Shown: positions 41,866-50,332, counted from the stretch's first letter. The stretch is DNA of 64,000 nucleotides from Microbacterium horticulturae (GCF_029094505.1 NZ_CP119108.1:3534001-3598000); one strand, 5' to 3'. The notes: generated by a model not told the origin, from the sequence alone. A program made the numbers and translations.

Positions 41866-41939
41866 GCGCGGCTCCCCATTCGTACCAGAAGTGGTGCCAT
41901 ACTAGCTGACAGAGACGACGACAGAACGGGGACACGCCC

Positions 41940-42293
41940 ATGAGCACAGCCGTGGCACGCGGTGCGTTGGCCCAAAAGGTGGCCGACATCATCGATCACC
42001 TCGGGCTGACGCAGGAGGAAGTCGGAGAGATCGTTGACGCGTCGGCACGCTCCGTCGCCCGCTGGTCAAGCGGCGAAGTCGTACCCCAACGACTCAACAA
42101 GCAACGGCTTCTTGAACTCGCGTACGTTGCCCAAGCCGTCGCCGAGATACTCCCCGCCGACAATGCGAACGTCTGGATCCACACTCCGAACCGACTCCTG
42201 GCGCACGACACGCCCGCCCAGCGCATCCACGCTGGCGCCTATCGAGACGTGCTAAACCTGATCGAGGCCATCGCCGAAGGCATCGTGGTGTGA
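41940..42293 (+). CDS. Xre/MbcA/ParS-type antitoxin
   Basis: 117 residues. The N-terminal HTH (VADIIDHLGLTQEEVGEIVD, then SARSVARWSSGEVVP) is followed by the DUF2384-type toxin-binding end: LLELAYVAQAVAEIL, VWIHTPNRLLAHDTPAQRIH and AYRDVLNLIEAIAEG. It neutralises the RES toxin encoded next and normally represses the pair. GGGGACACGCCC precedes the ATG. It is divergent from the RT operon with a 74-bp shared promoter region. Confidence 0.88.
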   Translation: MSTAVARGALAQKVADIIDHLGLTQEEVGEIVDASARSVARWSSGEVVPQRLNKQRLLELAYVAQAVAEILPADNANVWIHTPNRLLAHDTPAQRIHAGAYRDVLNLIEAIAEGIVV

Positions 42294-42850
42294 CGGGCCT
42301 CGATGAGGAACTGGTCCAACACGTCGACCAGCTGGGAAGCGCTGGCTGGACCTCCACAACCCACCGCTACACGGCGGCACGCCGCGACCCACTCTCGGGA
42401 GCAGGCGCCCGGTTGTTCGGCGGACGTTGGAATCCAAAGGACATCTTCGCGACGATCTACCTGGCACAGCCGCTCGCCGCATGTCTTGGTGAAGTGGAGC
42501 GCACTGCGAAAAGCCAAAGCACCACCCCCGACGTCCTGCTTCGCGCCAGCTACACACTGCACGAGATCAACGTCACCAACCTGCCCGTCCTTGACCTCCG
42601 CGATGAGCATGCGCTCGCACACGTCGGCCTGACGCTCGCTGACATCTCCGACCCTGACTGGACCGCCTGCCAAGCGGTGGGCAACGCCGCCTGGTTCCTT
42701 GGCCTCGGTGGCGTGCTCGCACCCTCCGCTACCGAAGAGGGTGTCGTGCTCGCAGCGTTTGAGGCCCGCATCGTTGGGCACTTGACCGTGGCCAAGAGCG
42801 AGCCGCTCACCCCTGAACTGTTCGAGACGCTCCGAGCCGGGACGGCATAG
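42290..42850 (+). CDS. RES-domain NAD+-degrading toxin
   Basis: 186 residues. The RES core is HRYTAARRDPLSGAGARLFG followed by GRWNPKDIFATIYLAQPLAA and CLGEVER, which give the Arg, Tyr and Glu residues of the NAD+ phosphorylase or glycohydrolase active site of MbcT/RES toxins. TEEGVVLAAFEARI matches the later conserved block. The GTG start overlaps the antitoxin stop by 4 nt, so the pair is translationally coupled. Confidence 0.88.
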   Translation: MTGLDEELVQHVDQLGSAGWTSTTHRYTAARRDPLSGAGARLFGGRWNPKDIFATIYLAQPLAACLGEVERTAKSQSTTPDVLLRASYTLHEINVTNLPVLDLRDEHALAHVGLTLADISDPDWTACQAVGNAAWFLGLGGVLAPSATEEGVVLAAFEARIVGHLTVAKSEPLTPELFETLRAGTA

Positions 42851-42995
42851 CTTCACTCGTCATGCGAGGAGCCTGGTCCTCGCCGCTGTTCGAGCGGGGC
42901 TGAGATCATCAGGGATCTGTGAGCCACGCAGGTCGGGCGCGAGCGTTTCGCGAACGGAAACGGTAGTCGACGCCCTGACCACGCCGGCCGCCCGG

Positions 42996-43154
42996 TCAGT
43001 ACCCGATGCCGTGCACTCGGAAGATCGCCTCGACGCTCTCACCGGCATCCAGGGCCGTGCGCATGGCGCCGCGCAGGCCGGTCTCGCGCAGCGATAGGAC
43101 GAGCGGTATGCCGTCGACCTCGGTCAGCGGCCAGGTCGCGCGGTAGCGGGCCAC
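42996..43154 (-). CDS. Possible small hypothetical protein or gene tail
   Basis: 52 codons from GTG 43154 with AAGGTGAG upstream. The product has RYRATWPLTEVDGIPLVLSL and ends in AGESVEAIFRVHGIGY, with the strong GC bias of core genes. No family recognised; it could also be the tail of a larger lost gene. Confidence 0.4.
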   Translation of the reverse strand: MARYRATWPLTEVDGIPLVLSLRETGLRGAMRTALDAGESVEAIFRVHGIGY

Positions 43155-43205
43155 GGGCTCACCTTGTCTTCCCAGTCGCGCAGCTAGGCCGTGACGAACT
43201 CCCAC

Positions 43206-43533
43206 GGATCAATAGCGACCACTACAACGCCGTCCCCGCGGGCAGTCCCGCTCTGAACAGGTTGAGCGCGGTGTTCTTGTCGCCGCCACGTGGGGAGTTC
43301 AAGCAGACGGTGAGCGTCTCGAACCGATCAGTCGTGGCAGCGCCCTCGACAGCGTCCGCAACAGCACGCAAAACCAGTCAGATCCGGCGTCGCGGCGTGT
43401 CTTCTGACAGATAGACCGACTTCGTCACCACCCCTCATCCCTTCCCGGTCGGAACATCGTCCACAGCAAATGGCAGAACTGCCAAGTGCCCGCCATCTAC
43501 TCGTGGAAACTGTCATTTCGGCCTGGAAGTCGA
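43206..43533. other. Gene-free interval at the right side of the island
   Basis: 328 bp up to the dnaB stop. Minus-strand codons at about 43228-43303 read GGDKNTALNLFRAGLPAGTA and then a stop, which resembles the end of a degraded gene, perhaps a transposase-like one; too little remains. Nothing else is supported. Confidence 0.4.
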
Positions 43534-44907
43534 CTACTGGAAGTCGCCCGCCGGGGCCATGTCGGCGAAGCGCGAGAAGTGGCCCTGGAAGGCCACCTCA
43601 AGCGTCGCCGTGGGGCCGTTACGGTGCTTGGCGACGATCAGGTCGGCCTCGCCCGGACGGGTGTCTTTGTCGTAGACCGAGTCACGGTGCAGCAGGATGA
43701 CCATGTCGGCGTCCTGCTCGATCGATCCCGATTCACGCAGGTCTGAGATCTGCGGCTTCTTGTCTTGCCGTTGCTCGGAGCCACGGTTCAGCTGCGACAG
43801 TGCGATCACCGGCACCTGCAGCTCCTTCGCGAGCAGCTTGAGCGCGCGCGAGAACTCACTGACCTCTTGCTGACGCGACTCGACGCGCTTGCCGCTCGAC
43901 ATCAGCTGCAGATAGTCGATGACCACCATCTTCAGCCCGACCCGCTGCTTGAGTCGCCGGCACTTCGCGCGGATCTCGACCAGCGTCATGTTCGGGCTGT
44001 CGTCGATGTACAGCGGTGCGTCGTTGATGCGCCCGCGCGTCGCGGCCACGGTCGTCCAGTCGCGCTGATCGAGCATGCCCTTACGCAGATTCTGCAGCGG
44101 GATGGCGCCCTCGGCCGAGAGCAGACGCATGGCGATCTCGCTGCGACCCATCTCGAGCGAGAAGAAGATCGCCGGCTGGTTGTGCTTGATCGCCGCCGCC
44201 CGCGCAAAATCCAGAGCGAGGGTCGACTTGCCGACCGCCGGTCGGGCTGCCACGACGATCATCTGGCCCGGGTGCAGGCCGTTGGTGAGCTGGTCGAGCT
44301 CATGGAAGCCGGTCGGCACTCCGGTCATCTGCCCGTCACGGCCCTTGGCCGCCTCGATCTCGTCGACCGCGGCATCCACCGCCACCGTCAACGGCACATA
44401 GTCTTCGGACGCCTCCGCACCCGTCACGCCGTAGATCTCCGCCTGCGCGGTGTTGACCAGGTCGAGCGCCTCACCCTGGCCCGAGTAGCCCATCTGAACG
44501 ATGCGCGTGCCGGCCTCGACGAGGCGGCGCAGCAGCGCTCGCTCTTGCACGATCGATGCGTAATACCCGGCGTTGGCGGCTGTCGGCACGATCGAGGTGA
44601 GCGTGTGCAGATAGTCGGCACCGCCGGCGCGCTGCAGGTCGCCGGTCTTGATGAGCTCGTCGGTGACAGTGATGACGTCGGTGGGCTCGCCGTGCGAGTA
44701 CAGGGTGAGGATCGCCTCGAAGATGAGCTCGTGCTTGGGCACGTAGAAGTCGGAGCCCCGCAGGCTCTCGATCACGTCGGCAACGGCATCTTTCGACAGC
44801 AGCATGCCGCCCAGCGCGCTCTGCTCGGCGAGGAGGTCATGCGGAGGGGTGCGCTCCGGCTCGCGGTGCCCGCCCAGTCGCTCGTCGGAGATGTCCGCAA
44901 TCGTCAC
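43534..44907 (-). CDS. dnaB: Replicative DNA helicase DnaB
   Basis: 457 residues. The N-terminal domain begins PPHDLLAEQSALGGMLLSKD, the helicase core has AARPAVGKSTLALDFA (Walker A), FFSLEMGRSEIAMRLLSAEG, VVIDYLQLM (Walker B), LKLLAKELQVPVIALSQLNR and DLRESGSIEQDADMVILLHR. No intein is present. AAGGAGG precedes the GTG at 44907, which is chosen over longer in-frame starts. It unwinds DNA at the replication fork as a hexamer. DnaA-box-like sites lie upstream. Confidence 0.96.
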   Translation of the reverse strand: MTIADISDERLGGHREPERTPPHDLLAEQSALGGMLLSKDAVADVIESLRGSDFYVPKHELIFEAILTLYSHGEPTDVITVTDELIKTGDLQRAGGADYLHTLTSIVPTAANAGYYASIVQERALLRRLVEAGTRIVQMGYSGQGEALDLVNTAQAEIYGVTGAEASEDYVPLTVAVDAAVDEIEAAKGRDGQMTGVPTGFHELDQLTNGLHPGQMIVVAARPAVGKSTLALDFARAAAIKHNQPAIFFSLEMGRSEIAMRLLSAEGAIPLQNLRKGMLDQRDWTTVAATRGRINDAPLYIDDSPNMTLVEIRAKCRRLKQRVGLKMVVIDYLQLMSSGKRVESRQQEVSEFSRALKLLAKELQVPVIALSQLNRGSEQRQDKKPQISDLRESGSIEQDADMVILLHRDSVYDKDTRPGEADLIVAKHRNGPTATLEVAFQGHFSRFADMAPAGDFQ

Positions 44908-45104
44908 GACGTCAGTCCTCCTTGTGTTGGGCACAGCTTTCGGGCACACCGGGTACCGTCCTGGGGAAGTCGGATGGATGCCACGACCGACCTGCGACCA
45001 AGCACATCACGAGCCACCGACATCGCTGTCTGCGGCGCCGAACCCTCCCCCGAGCGGGTCAGAGTCCAACGCTAGAGAGGCGCGCGAACGGGTGCAACCC
45101 AGCC

Positions 45105-45113
45105 TGTGGATAA
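45105..45113 (-). promoter_or_regulatory. DnaA box (exact TTATCCACA)
   Basis: TGTGGATAA on the plus strand is the exact reverse of the DnaA consensus TTATCCACA. It is the first of a group of sites in the AT-richer stretch upstream of dnaB. Confidence 0.55.
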
Positions 45114-45161
45114 CCGTGTGGAGAGTTTGCGGAGAACGCCGAGATGCCTGTGTACAGTGCC

Positions 45162-45170
45162 TGTGGACAA
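45162..45170 (-). promoter_or_regulatory. DnaA box (TTGTCCACA, actinobacterial form)
   Basis: TGTGGACAA on the plus strand equals TTGTCCACA, the form preferred by actinobacterial DnaA. It lies 49 bp from the first box and on the same strand. Confidence 0.55.
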
Positions 45171-45291
45171 CATCTGTGTAATTCTCCGATTTGTAAGTTT
45201 TTTTGTCTCTCCACCTGGGAGAACTGATTTCACAGACTGTGGATGGATCTGTCCTTGAAGTGACGGTTTAAGGTTCCGGGCGTGTCGCGAG

Positions 45292-45300
45292 TTATGCACA
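45292..45300 (+). promoter_or_regulatory. DnaA-box-like site (one mismatch)
   Basis: TTATGCACA differs from the consensus at one base. A weaker site, TGTGGATGG, is at 45238-45246. Confidence 0.4.
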
Positions 45301-45335
45301 GAGCGCGGGTTTCCGCAAGTCCGCGCACAGACGAA

Positions 45336-45369
45336 GGCCATGTCTGGCGGATACCCGCCAGACATGGCC
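45336..45369 (-). terminator. Hairpin terminator after the SnoaL-like gene
   Basis: Perfect 15-bp stem GGCCATGTCTGGCGG and its complement with a 4-nt loop ATAC, 8 bp past the stop of the leftward gene at 45378. On the minus strand TTCGTCTGTG follows rather than a clean T tract. It would separate this gene from dnaB. Confidence 0.7.
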
Positions 45370-45377
45370 GTCCCCTC

Positions 45378-45728
45378 TCAGCCCACGAGCGTGCGCGGGT
45401 CGAACGTCGCCCTGATCCTCGTGATCAAGCCATCCTCGATATGACTCCAGTTCGCGGTGGGAACGGGGTCGGCGACGTCCGTCACGAGGTCGAACCACGT
45501 GATCGCGTCGGCACCATCGACGACGCGAGCGCGCAGCACCAGATCACGCATCACCGTCTCGGCCATGCCGCGCAACCCGGCGACGCATTCGTCGATGCCG
45601 TCGGCCGTGCCCAGAGGACCTGCGAAGGTCACCCCAGGCGCGAGCACACTGCGCAGGCGTTCGAAGTCGCGTTCCCGCCACGCCTCGAAGTAGGTCGTGA
45701 CGGCACGACGGGTCATCTCGGTGGTCAT
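45378..45728 (-). CDS. SnoaL/NTF2-like protein
   Basis: 116 residues with an NTF2-like cone fold: AVTTYFEAWRERDFERLRSV, then LAPGVTFAGPLGTADGIDEC and DAITWFDLVTDVADPVPTAN. Members are small-molecule isomerases, cyclases or partner domains; the role is unknown. GGAGAGGG before the ATG at 45728 supports this start. It follows the AhpD-like gene 17 bp upstream and is probably co-transcribed with it. Confidence 0.85.
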   Translation of the reverse strand: MTTEMTRRAVTTYFEAWRERDFERLRSVLAPGVTFAGPLGTADGIDECVAGLRGMAETVMRDLVLRARVVDGADAITWFDLVTDVADPVPTANWSHIEDGLITRIRATFDPRTLVG

Positions 45729-45745
45729 CCGGGTTCCCTCTCCGT

Positions 45746-46234
45746 TCATGCTTCGGGTGTCCAGGCGCGCGTCGACACCCCTACGGCGTTCCACGCGTTG
45801 ATCACGACGATCAGCGCGACGAGCGCCCCGAGCTCGTCCGGGTCGAACAGCGCAGCCGCCTCGTTCCAGTCGCTCTGCGGCACATGGGTGTCGGCCGCGC
45901 GCGTGATCGTCTCGGTGAGGGCCAATGCCGCCCGTTCGCGCGCGGTGAAGAACGGCGACTCGCGCCACACGCTCACGGCCGCCACGCGCGCGACGGTGTC
46001 GCCGCCGGCGAGCGCGTCTTTCGTGTGCATGTTGACGCAGTAGGCGCACCCGTTCAGTTGCGAGGCGCGGATACGGACGAGCTCGCGCAGCGGGGCGGGG
46101 ATGCCCGCCTCGTCGAGGTCGCGCGTGGCTGCAGCATCCAGCCGGGCCAGCCCGGAGGAGAACGACGGTGCCACCGTGTCGATGTCGAGTCTGGTGAGGA
46201 TGTGGACGGTCTCGTCGGCGATCTCTTCAGTCAT
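45746..46234 (-). CDS. Carboxymuconolactone decarboxylase (AhpD-like) protein
   Basis: 162 residues. IRASQLNGCAYCVNMHTKDA carries the Cys-x2-Cys-x3-His redox motif of AhpD-like alkylhydroperoxidases, followed by ESPFFTARERAALALTETIT, as in the YnjA/carboxymuconolactone-decarboxylase group. It likely reduces peroxides or serves as a thiol oxidoreductase. GGGGAGG lies before the ATG at 46234. It is divergent from the LysR gene, which may control it. Confidence 0.88.
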   Translation of the reverse strand: MTEEIADETVHILTRLDIDTVAPSFSSGLARLDAAATRDLDEAGIPAPLRELVRIRASQLNGCAYCVNMHTKDALAGGDTVARVAAVSVWRESPFFTARERAALALTETITRAADTHVPQSDWNEAAALFDPDELGALVALIVVINAWNAVGVSTRAWTPEA

Positions 46235-46304
46235 GACTCCAACCTCCCCAGGGCCGATCCATCTGTCCAACAACAGGTGGGTATTCGATCTATCATCAGA
46301 GCAG

Positions 46305-47168
46305 ATGGAACTGCATCAGCTTCACTACTTCCTCGCGATCGTCGACAGCGGCACCTTCACGGCCGCGGCCGAGGCTGTGCACGTCAGTCAGTCCGGCGTG
46401 AGCACGCAGGTACGCAAGCTCGAGCGTGAACTCGGTGTCGAGCTGCTCGAGCGCTCGTCGCGCCGGGTGCGGCTGACGGCCGAGGGCGAACGACTCGTGC
46501 CCTATGCCCGCGCCGCGGTGGCGGCCGTCGACGAGGTGCGCGCGGCTGCGCTCGATCTGCGCGGGCTGGTCAGCGGCACGCTGCGGGTGGGCGCGGTGAC
46601 CGGCCTCGCCTGGCCGCCGCTGTTCGACGCCCTCGCCGGGATGCATGCCGAGCACCCGGGCATCGACATCCGTCTGCAGGAGGGCATGTCCCGCGAGCTC
46701 ATCGAACGCGTGCGCGAAGGCTCACTCGACCTCGCCGTCGCCGCGTGGACGGATGCCGCACCCGATGACCTGCGCGCGTCGACCGTCGTGGACGAGACAC
46801 TCGCCGTGCTCGTCGCGCCCCGGCACCCGTGGGCGTCGCGCAGCCGCATCCACCCCGCGGAACTCACCCGCGTCGATCTCATCTCGCTGCCGCCGGGCAC
46901 CGGTGCACGCGACGCCCTCGATGCGGTCATTGCGCGCGAGGGCACACGCGTGCTGCCGCGATGGGAGGTCGCCACGCCCGCCTACATCGAGGTGCTCGCC
47001 GCGCGCGGACTCGGCGTCGGCGTGCTCAACATCGTCAACGCCCGGCAGTGGACGACCGTGAAGGCCGTGCCGATCGCCTCGCCGGCGGCACGGTCGGCGC
47101 TCGGCGTCATCTGGCGACCCGCGCCGACGCACGCGGCACGCGCCCTGCTCGACCGACTCGTGGGCTGA
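46305..47168 (+). CDS. LysR-family transcriptional regulator
   Basis: 287 residues. MELHQLHYFLAIVDSGTFTA and AAEAVHVSQSGVSTQVRKLE form the N-terminal winged helix; the rest is a periplasmic-binding-like effector domain (SGTLRVGAVTGLAWPPLFDA, then GVLNIVN near the end). It is divergent from the AhpD/SnoaL-like unit across 70 bp and probably controls it, as is usual for LysR genes. The ATG at 46305 is preceded by TATCAT, 8 nt upstream, so the leader is short or absent. Confidence 0.92.
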   Translation: MELHQLHYFLAIVDSGTFTAAAEAVHVSQSGVSTQVRKLERELGVELLERSSRRVRLTAEGERLVPYARAAVAAVDEVRAAALDLRGLVSGTLRVGAVTGLAWPPLFDALAGMHAEHPGIDIRLQEGMSRELIERVREGSLDLAVAAWTDAAPDDLRASTVVDETLAVLVAPRHPWASRSRIHPAELTRVDLISLPPGTGARDALDAVIAREGTRVLPRWEVATPAYIEVLAARGLGVGVLNIVNARQWTTVKAVPIASPAARSALGVIWRPAPTHAARALLDRLVG

Positions 47169-47410
47169 GCGGGCGATTCCCGAAGAGCGCTCCGGTCGCC
47201 CTGCACGTCGTGCTCTCGTACTGCGGATTGTGCGCCCCCGTGCGCCCAGTCCGCGGCCTTTCGTCGTCCGCACCGGTTACACAGCGTGCCTTCGTTACAA
47301 TTCAGCGGGGGTGTCGCTCTCCGCAGCGGCATGGCTGGGGCCATTCGCGGCGTGCTGGGACGCCGCCCCTTCGACTCCCGGGTTCGTCCCGGTCCGCTGA
47401 GGAGCAGCGC

Positions 47411-48751
47411 ATGCCCGACACGACGATCGCCGCCACCATTCACATGGACGGCTCGGCGACCCTGCAGATCGACGGTCGCACCGAGAACACCACGACCGAC
47501 CGCAGCGAAGACGCTCGGCGCGACATCGTCACCCGTGCCGCGCAGCACGCGGCCACCACGGGCGGACCGGTGCGGGTCACCGTGACCGAGCCCGACGGGG
47601 TGTCGCGGCTCGTCGTCACGGCCGACGGCGCGGTCACCGACGCCGAAGAGATCGCCGGGGATGAGGCATCCCCCACTCCCGCCGCCACCCCGACCAACGC
47701 CGGCCCCGGTTCCGTCCCCGCCGCGAGCCCGATCGCGGCACCTGCCCCCCGCCCCGCCGCCGCGCCCATCGCCGCGCCGCGCGTGACGCCGACGCCGACG
47801 CCGACGGGCGAAGACGCTCCGGCAGCACGTCGTCAAGAGCGCCCGTCGTTCCTCAAGGATGAGCAGGCCGAGCAGCCGGCATCCCAGGGGTGGCGCGGAG
47901 CCCTCTCGCGCATGGGCGTGCGCATGCGCCCGAGCGCACGCGAGCGTGCCGAGCGCGACGACCTGCACGCCGTGTCGCAGCACTGGGCGGGGCCTCGCAC
48001 GATCGCCGTGGTCAACGGCAAGGGTGGCGCCGGCAAGACTCCGACCACCATCAACCTCGCGGCCGTGTTCGCCCGCAACGGCGGTGCTGGCGTGCTCGCC
48101 TGGGACAACAACCAGACCCGCGGAACCCTCGGCTGGCGCACCGAGCAGGGCCCGCACGAGTCGACCCTGCTCGAGCTGCTGCCCCAGACCGGGCTGCTGC
48201 TCGGCACCGGCGCCCAGTCGGCCGACCTGGCGCGATACGTGCACCATCAGACTGCCGACAAGTACGACGTGCTGCGGTCGAAGCCGGCCGTGCTCGCCAA
48301 TGAGCAGCGCATCACCGCCGAAGACGTGACGCGCATCCACGCGGTCGCGGCCAAGTACTACCGGCTCATCGTCATCGATTCGGGCAACGACGAGACCGAC
48401 CCGCTGTGGCTGCAGATGATCGACCAGGCCGACCAGCTCGTCGTCGCGACCACGACCCGTGACGACCACGCGGAGGCCGGTGCGCTGCTGCTGGAGGCCC
48501 TCGCCGAGCGCGACGATCGCTCGGCCCGGCTCGCCCGCGAGGCCGTCGCCGTGGTCACGCAGGCCGATCCGAAGGCGACGGATGCCGACATCCGGCACGT
48601 TGCGGACGGATTCGGCTCCATCGCGCGCGAGGTCGTCACGATCCCGTTCGACCCGGCGCTCGTCGACGGCGTGATCACGTTCGCCGCCCTGCGCGCCGAC
48701 ACGCAGCGCGCCTGGTTGGCCGCCGCCGCCGCGATCGCGCGCGGACTGTAG
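47411..48751 (+). CDS. ParA/MinD-like ATPase with long N-terminal linker
   Basis: 446 residues. Residues 1-75 form a small beta-rich domain (ATIHMDGSATLQIDGRTENT), 80-145 are a Pro/Ala/Thr-rich linker, and from about 195 there is a deviant Walker A ATPase: VVNGKGGAGKTPTTINLAAV, LAWDNNQTRGTLGW in place of DxDxQ, and LIVIDSGNDETDPLWLQM as Walker B. The Pro after GKT is unusual. The layout resembles T7SS-linked or polarity-linked ParA proteins of actinobacteria rather than chromosomal ParA; no ParB or ESX genes are here. Role unknown. Confidence 0.8.
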   Translation: MPDTTIAATIHMDGSATLQIDGRTENTTTDRSEDARRDIVTRAAQHAATTGGPVRVTVTEPDGVSRLVVTADGAVTDAEEIAGDEASPTPAATPTNAGPGSVPAASPIAAPAPRPAAAPIAAPRVTPTPTPTGEDAPAARRQERPSFLKDEQAEQPASQGWRGALSRMGVRMRPSARERAERDDLHAVSQHWAGPRTIAVVNGKGGAGKTPTTINLAAVFARNGGAGVLAWDNNQTRGTLGWRTEQGPHESTLLELLPQTGLLLGTGAQSADLARYVHHQTADKYDVLRSKPAVLANEQRITAEDVTRIHAVAAKYYRLIVIDSGNDETDPLWLQMIDQADQLVVATTTRDDHAEAGALLLEALAERDDRSARLAREAVAVVTQADPKATDADIRHVADGFGSIAREVVTIPFDPALVDGVITFAALRADTQRAWLAAAAAIARGL

Positions 48752-48829
48752 CCCGCAGCATCCACTCTCCAGGCGCCCCGGGCGCCCTCGCGCCCGCAAT
48801 CCCGCTGCGCCCCGAGGTGTGCCGTTGAT

Positions 48830-48933
48830 GGATGCCGCGGACCCACGTCTCCGCGAGAGCACGCTCGTGCACGCCCAGAGCGCGTGAAAGCGTGCACGGA
48901 CGTGATCTCGCGAAGAAACAGGCCGCGGCATCC
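48830..48933. repeat. Outer GGATGCCGCGG inverted pair enclosing family C copy 2
   Basis: GGATGCCGCGG at 48830-48840 and CCGCGGCATCC at 48923-48933 form an outer stem around the family C repeat at 48852-48912, giving a nested palindrome of about 104 bp between convergent genes. Confidence 0.55.
48852..48912. repeat. Intergenic inverted repeat, family C copy 2
   Basis: 61 bp with 23-nt arms (CGCGAGAGCACG...GTGCACGC and GCGTGCACG...TCTCGCG) and a 15-nt spacer ending in AAA, the same 23-15-23 layout as 26243-26303. It lies between the ParA-like gene and the rplI terminator. Confidence 0.65.
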
Positions 48934-48950
48934 CGTCTCCACAACGCGAA

Positions 48951-48980
48951 GAGGCCGCCGACCCGAAGGTCGGCGGCCTC
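48951..48980 (-). terminator. Terminator of the rpsF-ssb-rpsR-rplI operon
   Basis: Perfect 13-bp stem GAGGCCGCCGACC with loop CGAA and its complement, 13 bp past the rplI stop on the minus strand. The GNRA-like or tetraloop CGAA and full pairing make a stable hairpin; only a weak T-rich tail (TTCGCG) follows. Confidence 0.8.
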
Positions 48981-48993
48981 TCACAGCGTGTCG

Positions 48994-49446
48994 CTACTTG
49001 GCGGCAACCACCTGCAGCGTGATGACGGCGGTCAGGTCGTCGCGCAGACGGACCGTCGCCTCGTGCTCACCGACGGCCTTGATGGGCGAGGTGATGTGGA
49101 TGCGGCGCTTGTCGAGCTCGCCGATGCCGGCGGCCTTGACGGCCTCCGCGATGTCGACGGTCTTGACCGAGCCGAACAGGCGGCCCTCAGCACCGGCCTT
49201 GACGGCCAGGCGGACCTTGGTGCCCTCAAGGGCGTCCTTGAGGGCCACGGCCTCTTCGTGGTCGTGGATGGCGCGCGCGTCGCGGGCGGCGCGGATCGAC
49301 GCCACCTGCTTCTCGCCGCCACGGCTCCACGTGACCGCAAAGCCCTGCGGGATGAGGTAGTTGCGGGCGTACCCGTTCTTGACCTCGACCACGTCACCGG
49401 CGCTACCGAGACCTGCGACCTCGTTCGTGAGAATCAACTTTGCCAT
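48994..49446 (-). CDS. rplI: 50S ribosomal protein L9
   Basis: 150 residues, standard length. [20 protein letters not shown], then [16 protein letters not shown] is the L9 signature; the long central helix and C-terminal domain are complete. It binds 23S rRNA at the base of the L1 stalk. Last gene of the rpsF-ssb-rpsR-rplI operon, 10 bp after rpsR. Confidence 0.97.
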   Translation of the reverse strand: MAKLILTNEVAGLGSAGDVVEVKNGYARNYLIPQGFAVTWSRGGEKQVASIRAARDARAIHDHEEAVALKDALEGTKVRLAVKAGAEGRLFGSVKTVDIAEAVKAAGIGELDKRRIHITSPIKAVGEHEATVRLRDDLTAVITLQVVAAK

Positions 49447-49456
49447 CGGGTGCTCC

Positions 49457-49711
49457 TTAGCGGCCGGCGCCGGCGTAGGGCAGGAGCGCCATCTCGCGCG
49501 CGTTCTTGATCGCGCGGGCGATGAGGCGCTGCTCCTGCACGGAGACACCGGTGATACGACGGGCGCGGATCTTTCCACGCTCCGAGATGAACTTGCGGAG
49601 GGTGGCGACGTCCTTGTAGTCAATGACGCCGACACGGATGTGCTTCGCGGGAGCGGCGTTCTTCGCGCCCTTCCGCGGCTTGCGGCGGTCGCCGCTCGAC
49701 TTTCCAGCCAT
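49457..49711 (-). CDS. rpsR: 30S ribosomal protein S18
   Basis: 84 residues with a basic N-terminus ([12 protein letters not shown]) and the conserved [19 protein letters not shown] and [20 protein letters not shown]. No zinc Cys residues are present in the N-terminus, so it is the Cys-free form. It is encoded between ssb and rplI. Confidence 0.97.
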   Translation of the reverse strand: MAGKSSGDRRKPRKGAKNAAPAKHIRVGVIDYKDVATLRKFISERGKIRARRITGVSVQEQRLIARAIKNAREMALLPYAGAGR

Positions 49712-49831
49712 GTTGTTTCCTTAGATCAGATGAGAATTGTGAGGGATGCCTCAGCCTGTGCGTTCTGGTCGGCCATGCACGTCTCCACTCGCGCCCTTCG
49801 AGCGCTCGCTCAACGAGCGGTGCAGCCGCGA

Positions 49832-50332
49832 TCAGAACGGCGTGTCGTCGCCGTAGCTACCAGGCGTGCTCCACGCGTCCGCGCCGCCGCTGGACGAGCC
49901 GGGGGTCGACCACGGCTCCTCCGAGACCTGCTGCTGACGCGGGGCTCCGCCACCGGCACCACCCGACGAGGCCGCGCGCGTGACCTGAGCGGTCGCATAA
50001 CGCAGCGAGGGGCCGATCTCGTCGACCTCCAGCTCGATCGAGGTGCGGTTGTTGCCCTCGCGGTCCTGGTACGAGCGCTGCTTGAGACGCCCGGTGGCCA
50101 CGACACGCGAGCCCTTGGTGAGCGAACCCGCCACGTGCTCGGCGAAGTCACGCCACACGCTCGCGCGGAGGAACAGCGCTTCGCCGTCCTTCCACTCGTT
50201 CGCCTGGCGATCGAACGTGCGCGGCGTCGACGCGATCGTGAAGTTCGCGACGGGCAGGCCCGACTGCGTGTAGCGCAGCTCGGGGTCTGCCGTGAGGTTT
50301 CCCACGACGGTGATGATCGTCTCGCCGGCCAT
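49832..50332 (-). CDS. ssb: Single-stranded DNA-binding protein
   Basis: 166 residues. The N-terminal OB fold begins [20 protein letters not shown] and has [20 protein letters not shown]; a Gly/Ser/Gln-rich linker follows, and the C-terminus is DDTPF, the acidic tip that binds partner proteins. The position between rpsF and rpsR is the usual one for the essential SSB. It starts 5 nt after the rpsF stop. Confidence 0.97.
   Translation of the reverse strand: MAGETIITVVGNLTADPELRYTQSGLPVANFTIASTPRTFDRQANEWKDGEALFLRASVWRDFAEHVAGSLTKGSRVVATGRLKQRSYQDREGNNRTSIELEVDEIGPSLRYATAQVTRAASSGGAGGGAPRQQQVSEEPWSTPGSSSGGADAWSTPGSYGDDTPF

Larger units (their letters stand above)
44908..45377. other. Gene-free interval upstream of dnaB with DnaA-box-like sites
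   Basis: 470 bp. The part 45100-45300 is clearly AT-richer than its surroundings and has four matches to DnaA boxes. A terminator hairpin for the SnoaL-like gene lies at 45336-45369. No gene is supported. Confidence 0.6.

Noticed and set aside
43228..43303. An insertion-sequence transposase end
   Set aside because: Only about 25 residues with loose similarity; no inverted repeats or target duplication could be found.
45105..45300. A chromosomal origin (oriC)
   Set aside because: No dnaA or dnaN is adjacent and only two strong boxes are present; a regulatory or titration site is more likely.
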